From assembly GCF_000425305.1 (NCBI RefSeq), contig NZ_AUDE01000028.1, positions 1-64,000 on the forward strand: a stretch of 64,000 nt of DNA. The letters run 5' to 3'. The position numbers and the translations under genes are program-made. Position 1 is the stretch's first letter. Each line of letters starts with the position of its first letter. Positions 1-8,995 of this stretch are shown one piece after another. The notes beneath the pieces were generated by a model. That model was not told where the DNA came from. It saw only the letters and a program-made list of their open reading frames with translations, and ran no database searches. The DNA comes from Psychroserpens burtonensis DSM 12212 (GTDB lineage: Bacteria > Bacteroidota > Bacteroidia > Flavobacteriales > Flavobacteriaceae).

Positions 1-326
1 GCTTACAAATTTTGACTCATCTTGGATTAAGACAATAACATTTGACAATGGAAAGGAGTTTGCTCGGCATGGTGAAATAGCAAAAGACGTGAATGTAAAA
101 GCATACTTCACAAGACCATATACCTCTCAAGATAAGGGAACTGTCGAAAACAGAATAGGTGTAATAAGAAGATTTTTTCCAAAGAAAACAGACCTTAGAG
201 AAGTCTCAGCTAAGAGAATAAAAGAAGTAGAAAAATTACTAAATTACAGACCAATTAGAAAGTTTAATTATAATAACCCTATTGAAGTCCTAAATAATAA
301 GTGTGTTGCACTTATGGGTTGAACTC
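1..326 (+). mobile_element. IS30-family insertion sequence, 3' part (runs off window start)
   Basis: Only the right end of the element is in the window: the transposase C-terminus and a few bases after its stop. The exact right inverted-repeat edge cannot be set because the left end is missing. The base-326 boundary is placed just before the point where reading frame of the neighbouring YHS-domain remnant becomes recognisable at about 329. Confidence 0.7.
2..322 (+). CDS. IS30-family transposase, C-terminal fragment
   Basis: The frame is open from base 2 to the TGA at 320-322, so the gene starts outside the window. It shows the end of a DDE integrase core: a TFDNGKEFARHGEIA segment carrying the second catalytic Asp, then YFTRPYTSQDKGTVEN with the catalytic Glu, then NGVIR/RFFPK-like and LNYRPIRK motifs typical of IS30 transposases. 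A GTG inside the frame at 89 is not the real start, because the catalytic Asp segment lies before it. The enzyme catalyses cut-and-paste or circle-mediated transposition of its own element. Whether the complete copy is intact cannot be seen here. Confidence 0.88.
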   Translation, partial: LTNFDSSWIKTITFDNGKEFARHGEIAKDVNVKAYFTRPYTSQDKGTVENRIGVIRRFFPKKTDLREVSAKRIKEVEKLLNYRPIRKFNYNNPIEVLNNKCVALMG

Positions 327-328
327 AG

Positions 329-568
329 CCATTTAATAAAAATCCAAAAATATATATTCCGCAATATGGCGGTTATTTTGCTTATGCTATTGCCGAAAAA
401 TCTGAAAAAGTAGATATAGACCCTAAAACGTTCGAAATTAGGGACGGGAAGCTCTATTTATTCTATAATTCTTGGTTTAACAATACATTAACGTCATGGC
501 AAGAAAATGATGTGAAAGGTTTACAACGTAAAGCCGACAAAAACTGGGAAGCTATGAATCTAAAATAG
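329..568 (+). pseudogene. YHS-domain protein, 3' remnant cut off by the IS element
   Basis: An open frame without a start codon runs directly from the IS end to a TAG at 566-568. It encodes the end of a Bacteroidota YHS-domain protein: a YIPQYGGYFAYA motif (usually QYGGYCAYA in the family), then DIDPKTFEIRDGKLYLFYN and a conserved tail ending KADKNWEAMNLK. The N-terminal signal peptide and first half of the domain are absent. I infer that the IS30 element landed inside this gene. YHS domains are small metal-linked modules found on secreted proteins and metal transporters, but no function can be assigned to this remnant. Confidence 0.8.
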
Positions 569-627
569 TTTAGAGTTCTATGAAAAAGAAAGATTAGCTT
601 CTCATAATAGTTGATTGGTTTAATGTT

Positions 628-654
628 AAACGTCCCGTAAATTACGGGACGTTT
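628..654. terminator. bidirectional terminator between YHS remnant and tyrS
   Basis: A near-perfect inverted repeat with arms AAACGTCCCGTAA and TTACGGGACGTTT, a one-base loop, and T-runs on both sides. It sits between convergent genes. Confidence 0.85.
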
Positions 655-660
655 TTCTAT

Positions 661-1953
661 TTATACCACTTTAATTATATAAGTATTCTTCTTTCCTTTG
701 TTGATTATGATATATTTATCGTTAATCAAATCTTCTTCAGAAAGCTGATACGCTTCTTTTACCTTTTCCTTATTAACTGATACAGCATTCTCTTTTAGCG
801 CACGACGTGCGTCACTATTAGAGGCCAAAAAGTTTGTTTGAGCTGCTAAGGCGCCAATCATATCCAGTTGCGGTAATTCGTCTTTAGATATTTCTGCTTG
901 CGGAACACCTTCAAATACATCCAAAAATGTTTTTTCATCCAACGTTTTAATGTCTGCTTTAAACGTTTTACTAAATAATATGTTCGATGCTTTCTCTGCA
1001 TTCTCAAAATCAGATTTGGAATGTACCATTATTGTAATCTCTTCAGCTAAACGTTTTTGAAGTCCGCGTTGATGGGGTACTTCTTGATGTGCTGCAATTA
1101 TAAAATTGATTTCATCTTCAGTTAAGAATGTAAATATTTTAATATACTTCTCGGCATCTTCATCACTAGAATTTAACCAATATTGGTAAAACTTATATGG
1201 TGAGGTTCTATTCGCATCCAACCAAACGTTTCCGCCTTCAGACTTACCAAATTTAGAACCGTCACTCTTCGTAATTAAAGGACATGTAATTGCAAAACCT
1301 TTTCCTTGAGCAACACGTCTAATTAATTCTGTTCCTGTTGTGATGTTTCCCCATTGATCGCTTCCACCCATTTGGATAGAGCAATTATTTTCTCTGTATA
1401 AATGCAAGAAATCATAACCTTGAACGAGCTGATATGTAAATTCTGTAAAGGACATTCCGTCGGTAGATTCCGAAGAAATTCTATTTTTTACAGAGTCTTT
1501 TGACATCATATAGTTTATCGTAATATGTTTACCAACATCACGAATAAATTCTAAGAATGAAAACTCTTTCATCCAATCATAATTATTAACCAACTCTGCG
1601 GAATTAGCTACATCACTTTCAAAATCTAAAAAGTGAGCTAATTGATCCTTAATAGCATCTTGGTTATGACGCAATGTTTTCTCGTCAAGCAGGTTACGCT
1701 CACTAGATTTCCCAGAAGGATCCCCAATCATTCCGGTTGCTCCACCCACCAATGCAAATGGCTTATGACCACAGCGTTGATAATGTGCTAACAGCATAAT
1801 TGGTACAAGATTACCAATATGAAGAGAATCTGCCGTTGGATCAAAGCCAATATAGGCAGATCGCATGGTTTCCATTAAATGTTCTTCTGCACCAGGCATG
1901 GTATCATGGATCATACCTCTCCATTTCAATTCTTCTACAAAATTCTTTATCAT
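661..1953 (-). CDS. tyrS: tyrosine--tRNA ligase
   Basis: Class I aminoacyl-tRNA synthetase that charges tRNA-Tyr in the cytoplasm. The signature HIGN sits in SLHIGNLVP, the KMSKS-type loop is KFGKSEGG, and a C-terminal S4-like RNA-binding region ends the protein ([17 protein letters not shown]). I chose the ATG at 1953 (430 aa, the usual length). The longer TTG start at 1980 overlaps a clear -7 promoter element (TATATTTG, 1978-1985), so it would lie upstream of the transcript. Transcribed alone, divergently from the SDR gene. Confidence 0.97.
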   Translation of the reverse strand: MIKNFVEELKWRGMIHDTMPGAEEHLMETMRSAYIGFDPTADSLHIGNLVPIMLLAHYQRCGHKPFALVGGATGMIGDPSGKSSERNLLDEKTLRHNQDAIKDQLAHFLDFESDVANSAELVNNYDWMKEFSFLEFIRDVGKHITINYMMSKDSVKNRISSESTDGMSFTEFTYQLVQGYDFLHLYRENNCSIQMGGSDQWGNITTGTELIRRVAQGKGFAITCPLITKSDGSKFGKSEGGNVWLDANRTSPYKFYQYWLNSSDEDAEKYIKIFTFLTEDEINFIIAAHQEVPHQRGLQKRLAEEITIMVHSKSDFENAEKASNILFSKTFKADIKTLDEKTFLDVFEGVPQAEISKDELPQLDMIGALAAQTNFLASNSDARRALKENAVSVNKEKVKEAYQLSEEDLINDKYIIINKGKKNTYIIKVV

Positions 1954-1977
1954 AATATCTATATTAGTAATCTTTGA

Positions 1978-1985
1978 CAAATATA
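1978..1985 (-). promoter_or_regulatory. tyrS promoter, -7 element
   Basis: TATATTTG on the minus strand matches the Bacteroidota TAnnTTTG -7 consensus. It lies about 25 bases before the chosen tyrS ATG and decides against the upstream TTG start. Confidence 0.65.
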
Positions 1986-2023
1986 GATTTATACGTCAAA
2001 AGAAAAAAGACTAATTTTACAAA

Positions 2024-3040
2024 ATGATTTTAGTTACAGGTGGTACGGGCTTAGTTGGATCTCATTTGTTGTTCAAATTAGTGAGCAATGATTCTTCTGT
2101 TAGAGCCATTTACAGAAGAGCTCACAAATTAGAGTCTGTGAAAAAAGTATTTAGTTATTATACTGATGATATTGAAACCTTCTATAATAAAATTGAATGG
2201 GTTGAAGCTAATATTAATGACATCCCTTCATTAGAGGCTGCTTTTATAGATATCACTCACGTCTATCATTGCGCTGCTTTTATAAGTTTTGAACCTAATA
2301 AATATCATGAACTCCGAAAAATAAATATTAAAGGCACAGCGAATATTGTAAACCTCTGTATCTCTAATACAGTTAAAAAATTATGCTATATAAGTTCTAT
2401 TGCAGCGATTGGAAATGAACCAAATGAAGACACACTCGTTACAGAAAAAACAGAATGGAACCCAGAAGCTGATAATAGTGTTTATGCTATCACTAAATAT
2501 GGAGCAGAAATAGAAGTTTGGCGAGGTACTCAAGAAGGTGTGGATGCAGTAATTGTGAATCCTGGGATTATATTAGGTCCTGGATTTTGGAATGCAGGAG
2601 GTAGCGGAAGTCTATTTAAACAGATTTACAAGGGACTAAAATTCTATCCTAAAGGGACTTCTGGATATGTTGACGTATGGAACGTTGTAGATTGCATGAC
2701 GAAGCTTATGAATAGTTCTTTAAAAAATGAGCGTTATATTTTAATTGCTGAAAATTTAACCTTTAAGATCTTTCAGGATAAAGTTGCAAAAGCTCTAAAC
2801 GTAAAATCTGCAAATAAGGAAGCCTCTTCACTTTTATTATCAGTCGCTTGGAGATTAGATTGGTTAAGTCATAAACTTTTTGGTAAACGCCGAAAATTAT
2901 CAAAACAAATGGCCAAATCAATTTCTAGTAAAATAGTTTTTGATAATTCTAAACTAAAAAAGGAGCTTCACTTTAGTTTTACTCCTATCGACGATTCTAT
3001 AACTCGAGTTTCAAAATATTATTTAGATGAATCGGGATAG
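2024..3040 (+). CDS. NAD-dependent epimerase/dehydratase (extended SDR)
   Basis: Extended short-chain dehydrogenase of 338 aa. The Rossmann glycine motif TGGTGLVGSH opens the protein, and the catalytic YAITK (Tyr-x3-Lys) lies near residue 163. An NPGIILGPG segment shapes the substrate pocket, as in dihydroflavonol-4-reductase-like members. The substrate cannot be told from sequence; likely partners are nucleotide-sugar or carbonyl substrates. A TAATTTTA box ends four bases before the ATG, hinting at a very short or absent leader. Its 3' end overlaps the DUF4296 gene by 22 bases in convergent orientation. Confidence 0.9.
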   Translation: MILVTGGTGLVGSHLLFKLVSNDSSVRAIYRRAHKLESVKKVFSYYTDDIETFYNKIEWVEANINDIPSLEAAFIDITHVYHCAAFISFEPNKYHELRKINIKGTANIVNLCISNTVKKLCYISSIAAIGNEPNEDTLVTEKTEWNPEADNSVYAITKYGAEIEVWRGTQEGVDAVIVNPGIILGPGFWNAGGSGSLFKQIYKGLKFYPKGTSGYVDVWNVVDCMTKLMNSSLKNERYILIAENLTFKIFQDKVAKALNVKSANKEASSLLLSVAWRLDWLSHKLFGKRRKLSKQMAKSISSKIVFDNSKLKKELHFSFTPIDDSITRVSKYYLDESG

Positions 3041-3495
3041 TTTTTGTAGTCTAATTTTTTCGTCTCGTCTAGTTTTCTAATCTTTTTGACTTTTAGCGTA
3101 TCTACTAATTGTTTAATGGAATCTTTTTTGCGTTGTTTTTCTTCGGTATCCTTATCAATTTTAGTTTGAAATTCATCTTTAGTCTTAATGATACGATCTT
3201 CTACTCTAATTATAATAGATTCATATTCTTCGACGTCAAAACCATAATATTCATTACTTGAAACGAATTGCAAACTATCAATTCTATATTTTTTAAAGAT
3301 ATAGTCTTCAGGGTGGACACCTTGATTTTCAAGAATAGTCTTACTTGTTCCTTTTGCTGCATTGATGATTAAAACTTCATATAGAATATCTACCATTTTA
3401 TCTTTAGAAATAAGATCATCTGGTTTTTTAGGTTTTTTAGCGGAGTTGCAACTAAAAACCAGTATAGTCATTAAGAAAATAAAAACCTGTCTCAT
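3019..3495 (-). CDS. DUF4296 lipoprotein
   Basis: 158 aa with an N-terminal lipoprotein signal (FLMTILVFSC, lipobox Cys at about residue 16), so it is probably anchored in the envelope. The following region (LISKDKMVDILYEVLIINAAKG ... YRIDSLQF) matches the DUF4296 family found in Bacteroidota. A charged, coiled tail rich in Lys and Asp follows. It is the last gene of the operon with the glycosyltransferase and dihydroorotase-like genes, an association seen across flavobacteria. Function unknown. Confidence 0.85.
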   Translation of the reverse strand: MRQVFIFLMTILVFSCNSAKKPKKPDDLISKDKMVDILYEVLIINAAKGTSKTILENQGVHPEDYIFKKYRIDSLQFVSSNEYYGFDVEEYESIIIRVEDRIIKTKDEFQTKIDKDTEEKQRKKDSIKQLVDTLKVKKIRKLDETKKLDYKNYPDSSK

Positions 3496-3582
3496 ATGCT
3501 TATATGTATTATTATTTCAATGGACACCTAATGTTCGCTACTAAAAATCGCCTTGTATGATCGCTCTTTTTGTAGGCTCGTT

Positions 3583-4929
3583 CTATCTATTAAAAGTTAA
3601 TCGTTTACCTGCTTTTACGTCTAAAACCTTAAAATTATTATAGACGAGCGTACCATTCAAAAAGGTATGTGTTATTCTAGACCTAAACGTTGTACCTTCA
3701 AACGGAGACCATCCACATTTATAAAGTATATTGTCCTTATTTACTGTCCACGGATTATTTATATCGACTATAACTAAATCTGCAAAATACCCTTCTTTAA
3801 CATATCCACGTTTCTCTACTTGGAATAAAATTGCTGGATTGTGAGCCATTTTTTGTGCAATCTTTGGTAGTGATATTTTGTCCTTATGAAACATTTCTAT
3901 CATTGCAACCAAGGCATGTTGCACTAAAGGCCCTCCAGAGGGCGCTTTGGTGTACACATTGTTTTTTTCTTCAAGCGTATGTGGCGCATGGTCTGTGGCG
4001 ATCACGTCTATTCTATCGTCTAAGAGCGCTTCCCAGAGTTGATCTCTATCCTTTGCTGTTTTTACAGCTGGATTCCACTTTATATGTGTTCCTTTTTTGT
4101 CGTAATCTTCATCACTAAACCACAAATGATGGATGCATACTTCTGCTGTTATTTTTTTATCCTTTAAAGGAATCTTATTACTAAACAAACTCGTTTCCTT
4201 TCCCGTTGACAAATGAAAAACATGTAGTCTAGCTCCTGTTTTTTTTGCAAGTTCTATAGCTTTAGAGGAGGATAGGTAGCATGCTTCTTCACTCCTAATA
4301 ATTGGATGTTTTGACATCGGAATATCATCGCCATACACCTCTATATGTTCTTGTAAATTTTTTCTTATTGTCGCTTCATCTTCACAATGAACAGAAATAA
4401 CCATATCTGTACTACTAAATATTTTTTCCAATACTTTAGGATCATCAACTAACATGTTTCCTGTAGATGAGCCTAAAAACAATTTTAAGCCAGCGACGGT
4501 TTTTGGATTAACTTTTAAAATTTCTTCTAGATTATCATTAGTCCCACCAAACATAAATGAGTAATTAGCATGAGACGTTTTTGAAGCTACTTCAAATTTT
4601 TCTTCTAACTTCTCAACAGTTGTTGTTTGAGGGTTTGTATTTGGCATTTCAATAAACGATGTAATCCCTCCTGCTATTGCTGCTCTCGACTCTGAAGCAA
4701 TATTCCCCTTGTGTGTTAATCCTGGTTCTCTAAAATGAACTTGATCATCAATAACGCCAGGGAACACATAATTACCTTCGATATCAACAACTATGACATC
4801 AGAAGATTTTGCGCTAATTGAATCTGATATTTCTTTGATATACTCCCCTTCAATTAAAATATCTCCTTCTGTAACCGATCCCTCGTTTACTATCTTAGCA
4901 TTTTTAATAAGTATGGTTTTTTTCTTCAT
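3583..4929 (-). CDS. dihydroorotase-like amidohydrolase (class I type)
   Basis: 448-aa cyclic amidohydrolase of the dihydroorotase/hydantoinase group; the reaction expected for true members is ring closure of carbamoyl aspartate in pyrimidine synthesis. Visible metal-site motifs: VHFREPG (residues 64-70), GLKLFLGSSTGN with the Lys that can be carbamylated, SVHCEDE, VFHLSTG and IATDHAPHT with the catalytic Asp. The first His of the usual HxH metal pair is Gln63 here (DDQVHFREPG). The stop lies one base from the upstream glycosyltransferase, indicating an operon. It could be the pathway enzyme or an inactive or re-tasked paralogue, so I leave the symbol blank. Confidence 0.85.
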   Translation of the reverse strand: MKKKTILIKNAKIVNEGSVTEGDILIEGEYIKEISDSISAKSSDVIVVDIEGNYVFPGVIDDQVHFREPGLTHKGNIASESRAAIAGGITSFIEMPNTNPQTTTVEKLEEKFEVASKTSHANYSFMFGGTNDNLEEILKVNPKTVAGLKLFLGSSTGNMLVDDPKVLEKIFSSTDMVISVHCEDEATIRKNLQEHIEVYGDDIPMSKHPIIRSEEACYLSSSKAIELAKKTGARLHVFHLSTGKETSLFSNKIPLKDKKITAEVCIHHLWFSDEDYDKKGTHIKWNPAVKTAKDRDQLWEALLDDRIDVIATDHAPHTLEEKNNVYTKAPSGGPLVQHALVAMIEMFHKDKISLPKIAQKMAHNPAILFQVEKRGYVKEGYFADLVIVDINNPWTVNKDNILYKCGWSPFEGTTFRSRITHTFLNGTLVYNNFKVLDVKAGKRLTFNR

Positions 4930-4930
4930 C

Positions 4931-5656
4931 TTAGCTTGTAAATAAACTTTTTAACTTCATATTAATAACACCAAAAATAGCTTCAGAAATGATACCTCCA
5001 CTCATTTTAGATTTCCCTTTTTTTCTATCGGTAAAAACGATAGGAACTTCAATTATCTTAAATTTATTGAGATATGTATTAAATTTCATTTCTATTTGAA
5101 ATGCATAACCAACAAATTTTATATTATCCAAATCGATCGTTTCTAAAACGCGTCTATGATAACATACAAATCCTGCAGTGGTATCGTCTATTCTCATCCT
5201 CGTAATTAACTTTACATATTTTGAGGCAAAATAGGATAACAGTAATCGCTTCATATCCCAATTTACAACATTAACTTTATTGTTAATATACCGAGAACCA
5301 ATAGACATATCTGCCCTATCGATGGTACAAGCGTTATAAAGATTTATCAAATCATTAGGATTGTGTGAAAAATCAGCATCCATTTCAAATATATAATCAT
5401 ATTGTTTAGTCAAACACCATTTAAACCCTTCAATATAAGCAGTACCAAGTCCCGTTTTTTTAGGCCTAATCAATAAGTGAAGTTGACTACCAAACTCATT
5501 TTGTAATGCTTTTACTGCTTCTGATGTCCCATCTGGAGAATTATCATCCACTACTAAAACATCAAAGGACTTCTCTTGAGAAAAGACTGCTCTTAGTATC
5601 GCTTCAATATTTTCTATTTCATTGTACGTTGGTATGATGACAATAGCATCTCTCAT
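4931..5656 (-). CDS. polyprenol monophosphomannose synthase (GT2, DPM1-like)
   Basis: Family 2 glycosyltransferase of 241 aa that transfers mannose (or a related sugar) from GDP-sugar to a polyprenyl phosphate. The fold starts with VIIPTYNEIENIEAIL, followed by VVDDNSPDGTSE and the DxD-type FEMDADFSHNP. The protein lacks the C-terminal membrane domain, so it is the short soluble/peripheral DPM1 form. First gene of the operon with the dihydroorotase-like and DUF4296 genes. Confidence 0.9.
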   Translation of the reverse strand: MRDAIVIIPTYNEIENIEAILRAVFSQEKSFDVLVVDDNSPDGTSEAVKALQNEFGSQLHLLIRPKKTGLGTAYIEGFKWCLTKQYDYIFEMDADFSHNPNDLINLYNACTIDRADMSIGSRYINNKVNVVNWDMKRLLLSYFASKYVKLITRMRIDDTTAGFVCYHRRVLETIDLDNIKFVGYAFQIEMKFNTYLNKFKIIEVPIVFTDRKKGKSKMSGGIISEAIFGVINMKLKSLFTS

Positions 5657-5808
5657 AAAATAATATTCGGACTCGACGTGTTAGTTGCGGACAAAAATAG
5701 GTGTTTTATCACTTCAAATTAAGTATAAAAATCATAAACAATGTTAATCCTAAGATTAATGATTTTTAGCTGCTTGAAATAAGGTATTAAATCATCAAAT
5801 ATTCTTCA

Positions 5809-5816
5809 TAATTTTG
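5809..5816 (+). promoter_or_regulatory. -7 promoter element four bases before the DUF4271 start
   Basis: TAATTTTG, a perfect TAnnTTTG match, ends four bases before the ATG at 5821. This spacing places transcription start at or next to the start codon, so the message is probably leaderless. Confidence 0.65.
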
Positions 5817-5820
5817 TACC

Positions 5821-6474
5821 ATGCTTAGAGACGTAATTTCTAATGATTGGTTTACTATTTTTCTAGTATTAGGCTTAGGGCTTATAACCGTGTCTAAATT
5901 TTTATTTGCGCATAGATTTAAAGACTTTTTAGTCGTTATAGGTAATTCTAAGTATCTAAAAATATATGCTAGAGAACAAAAATTTATTGATGGTTTTGAT
6001 GCGCTTCTATTTTTCAATGGCATACTTTCAGTTTCTATATTTGCCTTTCTAAGTTATAGTGTTCTAGTTAATTCATCTGAATTTAATATTAATCAGTTTT
6101 TTAAATTGCTTTTTGGGATTGGTGTTTTATTTTTAATGAAAGTACTTCTAGAACGTTTGATTGCAAGCCTTTTTAATATTGACGAAGTTGTCGACTCCTA
6201 CTTATTTCAAAAAACTACATTTAAAAATTACTCAGGTTTTATATTACTTCCTATTAACTGTCTGTTAATATACGCTTTAGAACCTACAAAAAACTTAATT
6301 TATGTGATTATTGGGCTAATAATTTTAATTAATATAGTTGGCTTTGCCACTTCATTTAAGAATAATCAAAAACTATTAATAAATAATATATTCTATTTTA
6401 TTTTGTATCTTTGCGCACTTGAAATTGGTCCCTATCTAATTTTATATAAGTTAATTAAAGATTTCAACGCATAA
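5821..6474 (+). CDS. DUF4271 integral membrane protein
   Basis: 217 aa with about six hydrophobic segments (for example VLGLGLITVSKFLFA, LFFNGILSVSIFAFLSY, LFGIGVLFLMKVLL, LIIGLIILINIVGF). Matches the DUF4271 family that in flavobacteria sits directly before hemD. The gene is followed after 15 bases by hemD, so they form an operon. No catalytic motif is visible; role unknown, probably in the inner membrane. Confidence 0.85.
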   Translation: MLRDVISNDWFTIFLVLGLGLITVSKFLFAHRFKDFLVVIGNSKYLKIYAREQKFIDGFDALLFFNGILSVSIFAFLSYSVLVNSSEFNINQFFKLLFGIGVLFLMKVLLERLIASLFNIDEVVDSYLFQKTTFKNYSGFILLPINCLLIYALEPTKNLIYVIIGLIILINIVGFATSFKNNQKLLINNIFYFILYLCALEIGPYLILYKLIKDFNA

Positions 6475-6489
6475 AACACTTTAAGTAAT

Positions 6490-7242
6490 ATGACGAAAGT
6501 GAAAACGATTTTAGTATCCCAACCAGAACCTAAAATAGAAAACTCCCCTTACTTTGATCTTCAAGAAAAGCAAAAGGTAAAAATTGATTTTAGACCCTTT
6601 ATTCATGTAGAAGGTGTAGAGGCTAAAGAAATAAGACAACAAAAAATTGATCTTGCTAATTATACTGCAATAATTCTAACAAGCAGAAATTCTGTTGACC
6701 ATTTCTTTCGAGTTGCAGATGAAATGCGTTTTAAAGTACCAGATTCGATGAAATATTTTTGTCAATCTGAGGCTGTAGCTTACTATCTTCAAAAGTATGT
6801 AGTATATAGAAAACGTAAAATATATGTTGGTAAACGTACGTTCGCAGACCTTTCTCCTTTAATTAAAAAATATAAAGAAGAATCTTTTCTATTGCCAACA
6901 ACAGATAAACTTAAACCTGAAGTTCCCGAAATATTAAACGAATTAGGAGTAAAATGGAAACAGTCTGTGTTTTATAAGACAGTGATTAGTGATCTATCAG
7001 ATCTTGCTGATGTTTACTATGATATTTTAGTGTTCTTTAGCCCATCAGGAATAGAATCTTTATTTCATAACTTTCCAGGGTTTAAACAAAATGATACACG
7101 AATAGCTGTTTTTGGAAACACGACAATAAAAGCTGTTGAATCTCATGGTTTAAGAGTAGATATTTCAGCTCCTACCCCTGAAACACCTTCTATGACTATG
7201 GCTTTAAAAAAGTACATAGATAAGGTTAATAAAAATAAATAA
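6490..7242 (+). CDS. hemD: uroporphyrinogen-III synthase
   Basis: 250-aa two-domain protein that cyclises and inverts hydroxymethylbilane to uroporphyrinogen III in haem synthesis. Family marks: TAIILTSRNSVDHFF, the CQSEAVAYYL segment, FFSPSGIESLF and VFGNTTIKAVESHG followed by PTPETPSMTMAL near the C-terminus. Sequence is divergent within this family generally, so the call rests on motif order and the DUF4271 neighbour. Co-transcribed with DUF4271. Confidence 0.9.
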   Translation: MTKVKTILVSQPEPKIENSPYFDLQEKQKVKIDFRPFIHVEGVEAKEIRQQKIDLANYTAIILTSRNSVDHFFRVADEMRFKVPDSMKYFCQSEAVAYYLQKYVVYRKRKIYVGKRTFADLSPLIKKYKEESFLLPTTDKLKPEVPEILNELGVKWKQSVFYKTVISDLSDLADVYYDILVFFSPSGIESLFHNFPGFKQNDTRIAVFGNTTIKAVESHGLRVDISAPTPETPSMTMALKKYIDKVNKNK

Positions 7243-7260
7243 AACGATTAATTAAAACAT

Positions 7261-7298
7261 AAAAAAAAGCGATTTCAAATTTGAAATCGCTTTTTTTT
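7261..7298. terminator. bidirectional terminator between hemD and pckA
   Basis: A perfect palindrome built on AGCGATTTCAAA / TTTGAAATCGCT, flanked by eight A on the left and eight T on the right. It serves both convergent genes. Confidence 0.9.
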
Positions 7299-7318
7299 GG
7301 TCTCTATATATTGTTTTT

Positions 7319-8935
7319 CTATAGCGCATAACGTTGAGGACCCCCTCTTCGTATTTCCTCAGTTGCATGCTCTTCAAACTCTTTGAAGTTTTCTCTAAAA
7401 GCATTAGACAACTTAAGCGCAGTTCTATAATAGGCTTCATCGTTATTCCATGTTGTTCTTGGACTCAAGACTTCATTAGGAACTCCAGGACATGATCTTG
7501 GTTGAGCAACCCCAAACACAGAGTGTATGTGATAGTTTTCATAAGTATACGCTCCTAAATCACCATTGAGAACAGCGTTAATCATAGCGCGTGTATATTT
7601 AAGTTTCATTCGTGTTCCTACACCATAAGGTCCTCCTGTCCAACCTGTATTGACTAACCATACATTAACTCCAGATTCTTTCATCTTTTGGCTTAACATA
7701 TCGGCATATTTTGTTGGATGTAAAGGCATAAATGGCGCTCCAAAGCAAGCTGAAAAACTTGGCATCGGCTCAACAACTCCCGCTTCTGTCCCCGCAACCT
7801 TGGCGGTATATCCAGAAATAAAATGGTAGGCTGCTTGACTAGGCGTTAACTTTGAAATTGGAGGTAACACACCAAATGCATCTGCTGTTAAAAAGAAAAT
7901 GTTTTTAGGGTTCCCACCTATTGATGGTTTTCTAATATTTTCTATATGGTAAATAGGATAACTAACGCGCGTGTTTTGAGTGATTGATGTATCTTCAAAT
8001 TGAACATCTCCTTTATCATTCATGACGACGTTCTCAAGAATTGCTCCTTTTTTGATTGCCGCATAAATCTCAGGCTCTTGTTCTTGAGATAAGTTTATCA
8101 CTTTAGCGTAGCAACCACCTTCAAAATTAAAAACCGTATTCTCTTTGGTCCAACCATGCTCATCGTCACCAATCAAACTACGATCTGCATCTGTAGATAA
8201 TGTCGTTTTACCTGTACCAGATAAACCGAAAAATATAGCAGTATCTCCGTCTTTTCCTACGTTAGCACTACAGTGCATTGGTAAGGTGTTTTTAAAGACT
8301 GGGAGAATAAAGTTAAGGGCAGAGAAAATTCCTTTTTTGATTTCTCCTGTATATCCAGTGCCTCCTATTAGCGCAATTTTACGTGTAAAATCTAATATCG
8401 CAAAGTTATGTTGTCTTGTTCCGTCGACTTCAGGATCTGCCATAAATCCTGGCGCACTAACGATAGTCCACTCTGGAGTAAAATCCTTTAATTCTTCTTC
8501 CGTAGGGCGTAAAAACATATTGTATGCAAACATGTTACTCCAAGGATATTCGTTTATAACACGAATATTCAATCTGTAATTATCGTCTGCACAGGCATAA
8601 CTGTCTCTTACGAACACTTCTTTATTTGAAAGGTAGTCTGTAACTTTATTGTATAGAGCTTCAAACTTATCAGAGTCAAAAGGAATATTAATCTTTCCCC
8701 ACCAAACGCGATCTTTTGTGATATCATCTTTAACAATAAATCTATCTTGTGGTGAACGCCCAGTAAATTCACCTGTATTAACTGCCAAAGCACCAGAAGA
8801 AGACGCTACGCCTTGTCCTTTCTCTATGGTCAATCTATGAAGCTCATCTGAGGATAATTGATATTTAACTTTAGCATTTTTAATACCGTAAGCTTCTAAC
8901 GCAATCGTTTTCGTCTTTTGTGTATGGTTTACCAT
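7319..8935 (-). CDS. pckA: phosphoenolpyruvate carboxykinase (ATP)
   Basis: Cytosolic gluconeogenic enzyme: oxaloacetate + ATP to phosphoenolpyruvate + CO2 + ADP. The P-loop GLSGTGKTTLS and the metal-site DDEHGW are clear, as is the substrate-binding FTGRSPQDRFIV near the N-terminus. The ATG at 8935 gives 538 aa, normal for the ATP-dependent family. The TTG further upstream (8962) overlaps a -7 element and is rejected. Single-gene unit with its own promoter. Confidence 0.97.
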   Translation of the reverse strand: MVNHTQKTKTIALEAYGIKNAKVKYQLSSDELHRLTIEKGQGVASSSGALAVNTGEFTGRSPQDRFIVKDDITKDRVWWGKINIPFDSDKFEALYNKVTDYLSNKEVFVRDSYACADDNYRLNIRVINEYPWSNMFAYNMFLRPTEEELKDFTPEWTIVSAPGFMADPEVDGTRQHNFAILDFTRKIALIGGTGYTGEIKKGIFSALNFILPVFKNTLPMHCSANVGKDGDTAIFFGLSGTGKTTLSTDADRSLIGDDEHGWTKENTVFNFEGGCYAKVINLSQEQEPEIYAAIKKGAILENVVMNDKGDVQFEDTSITQNTRVSYPIYHIENIRKPSIGGNPKNIFFLTADAFGVLPPISKLTPSQAAYHFISGYTAKVAGTEAGVVEPMPSFSACFGAPFMPLHPTKYADMLSQKMKESGVNVWLVNTGWTGGPYGVGTRMKLKYTRAMINAVLNGDLGAYTYENYHIHSVFGVAQPRSCPGVPNEVLSPRTTWNNDEAYYRTALKLSNAFRENFKEFEEHATEEIRRGGPQRYAL

Positions 8936-8959
8936 AATTTGTTTATGTTGTTTAGATTG

Positions 8960-8967
8960 CAAAATTA
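8960..8967 (-). promoter_or_regulatory. pckA promoter, -7 element
   Basis: TAATTTTG on the minus strand, a full TAnnTTTG match, 24 bases before the pckA ATG. Confidence 0.6.
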
Positions 8968-8995
8968 AACAATATTTTAAAGTAGTCCGCTTATT

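Noticed and set aside
8145-8579. 144-aa ORF on the plus strand
   Set aside because: It is antisense to pckA, whose catalytic motifs occupy the same bases.
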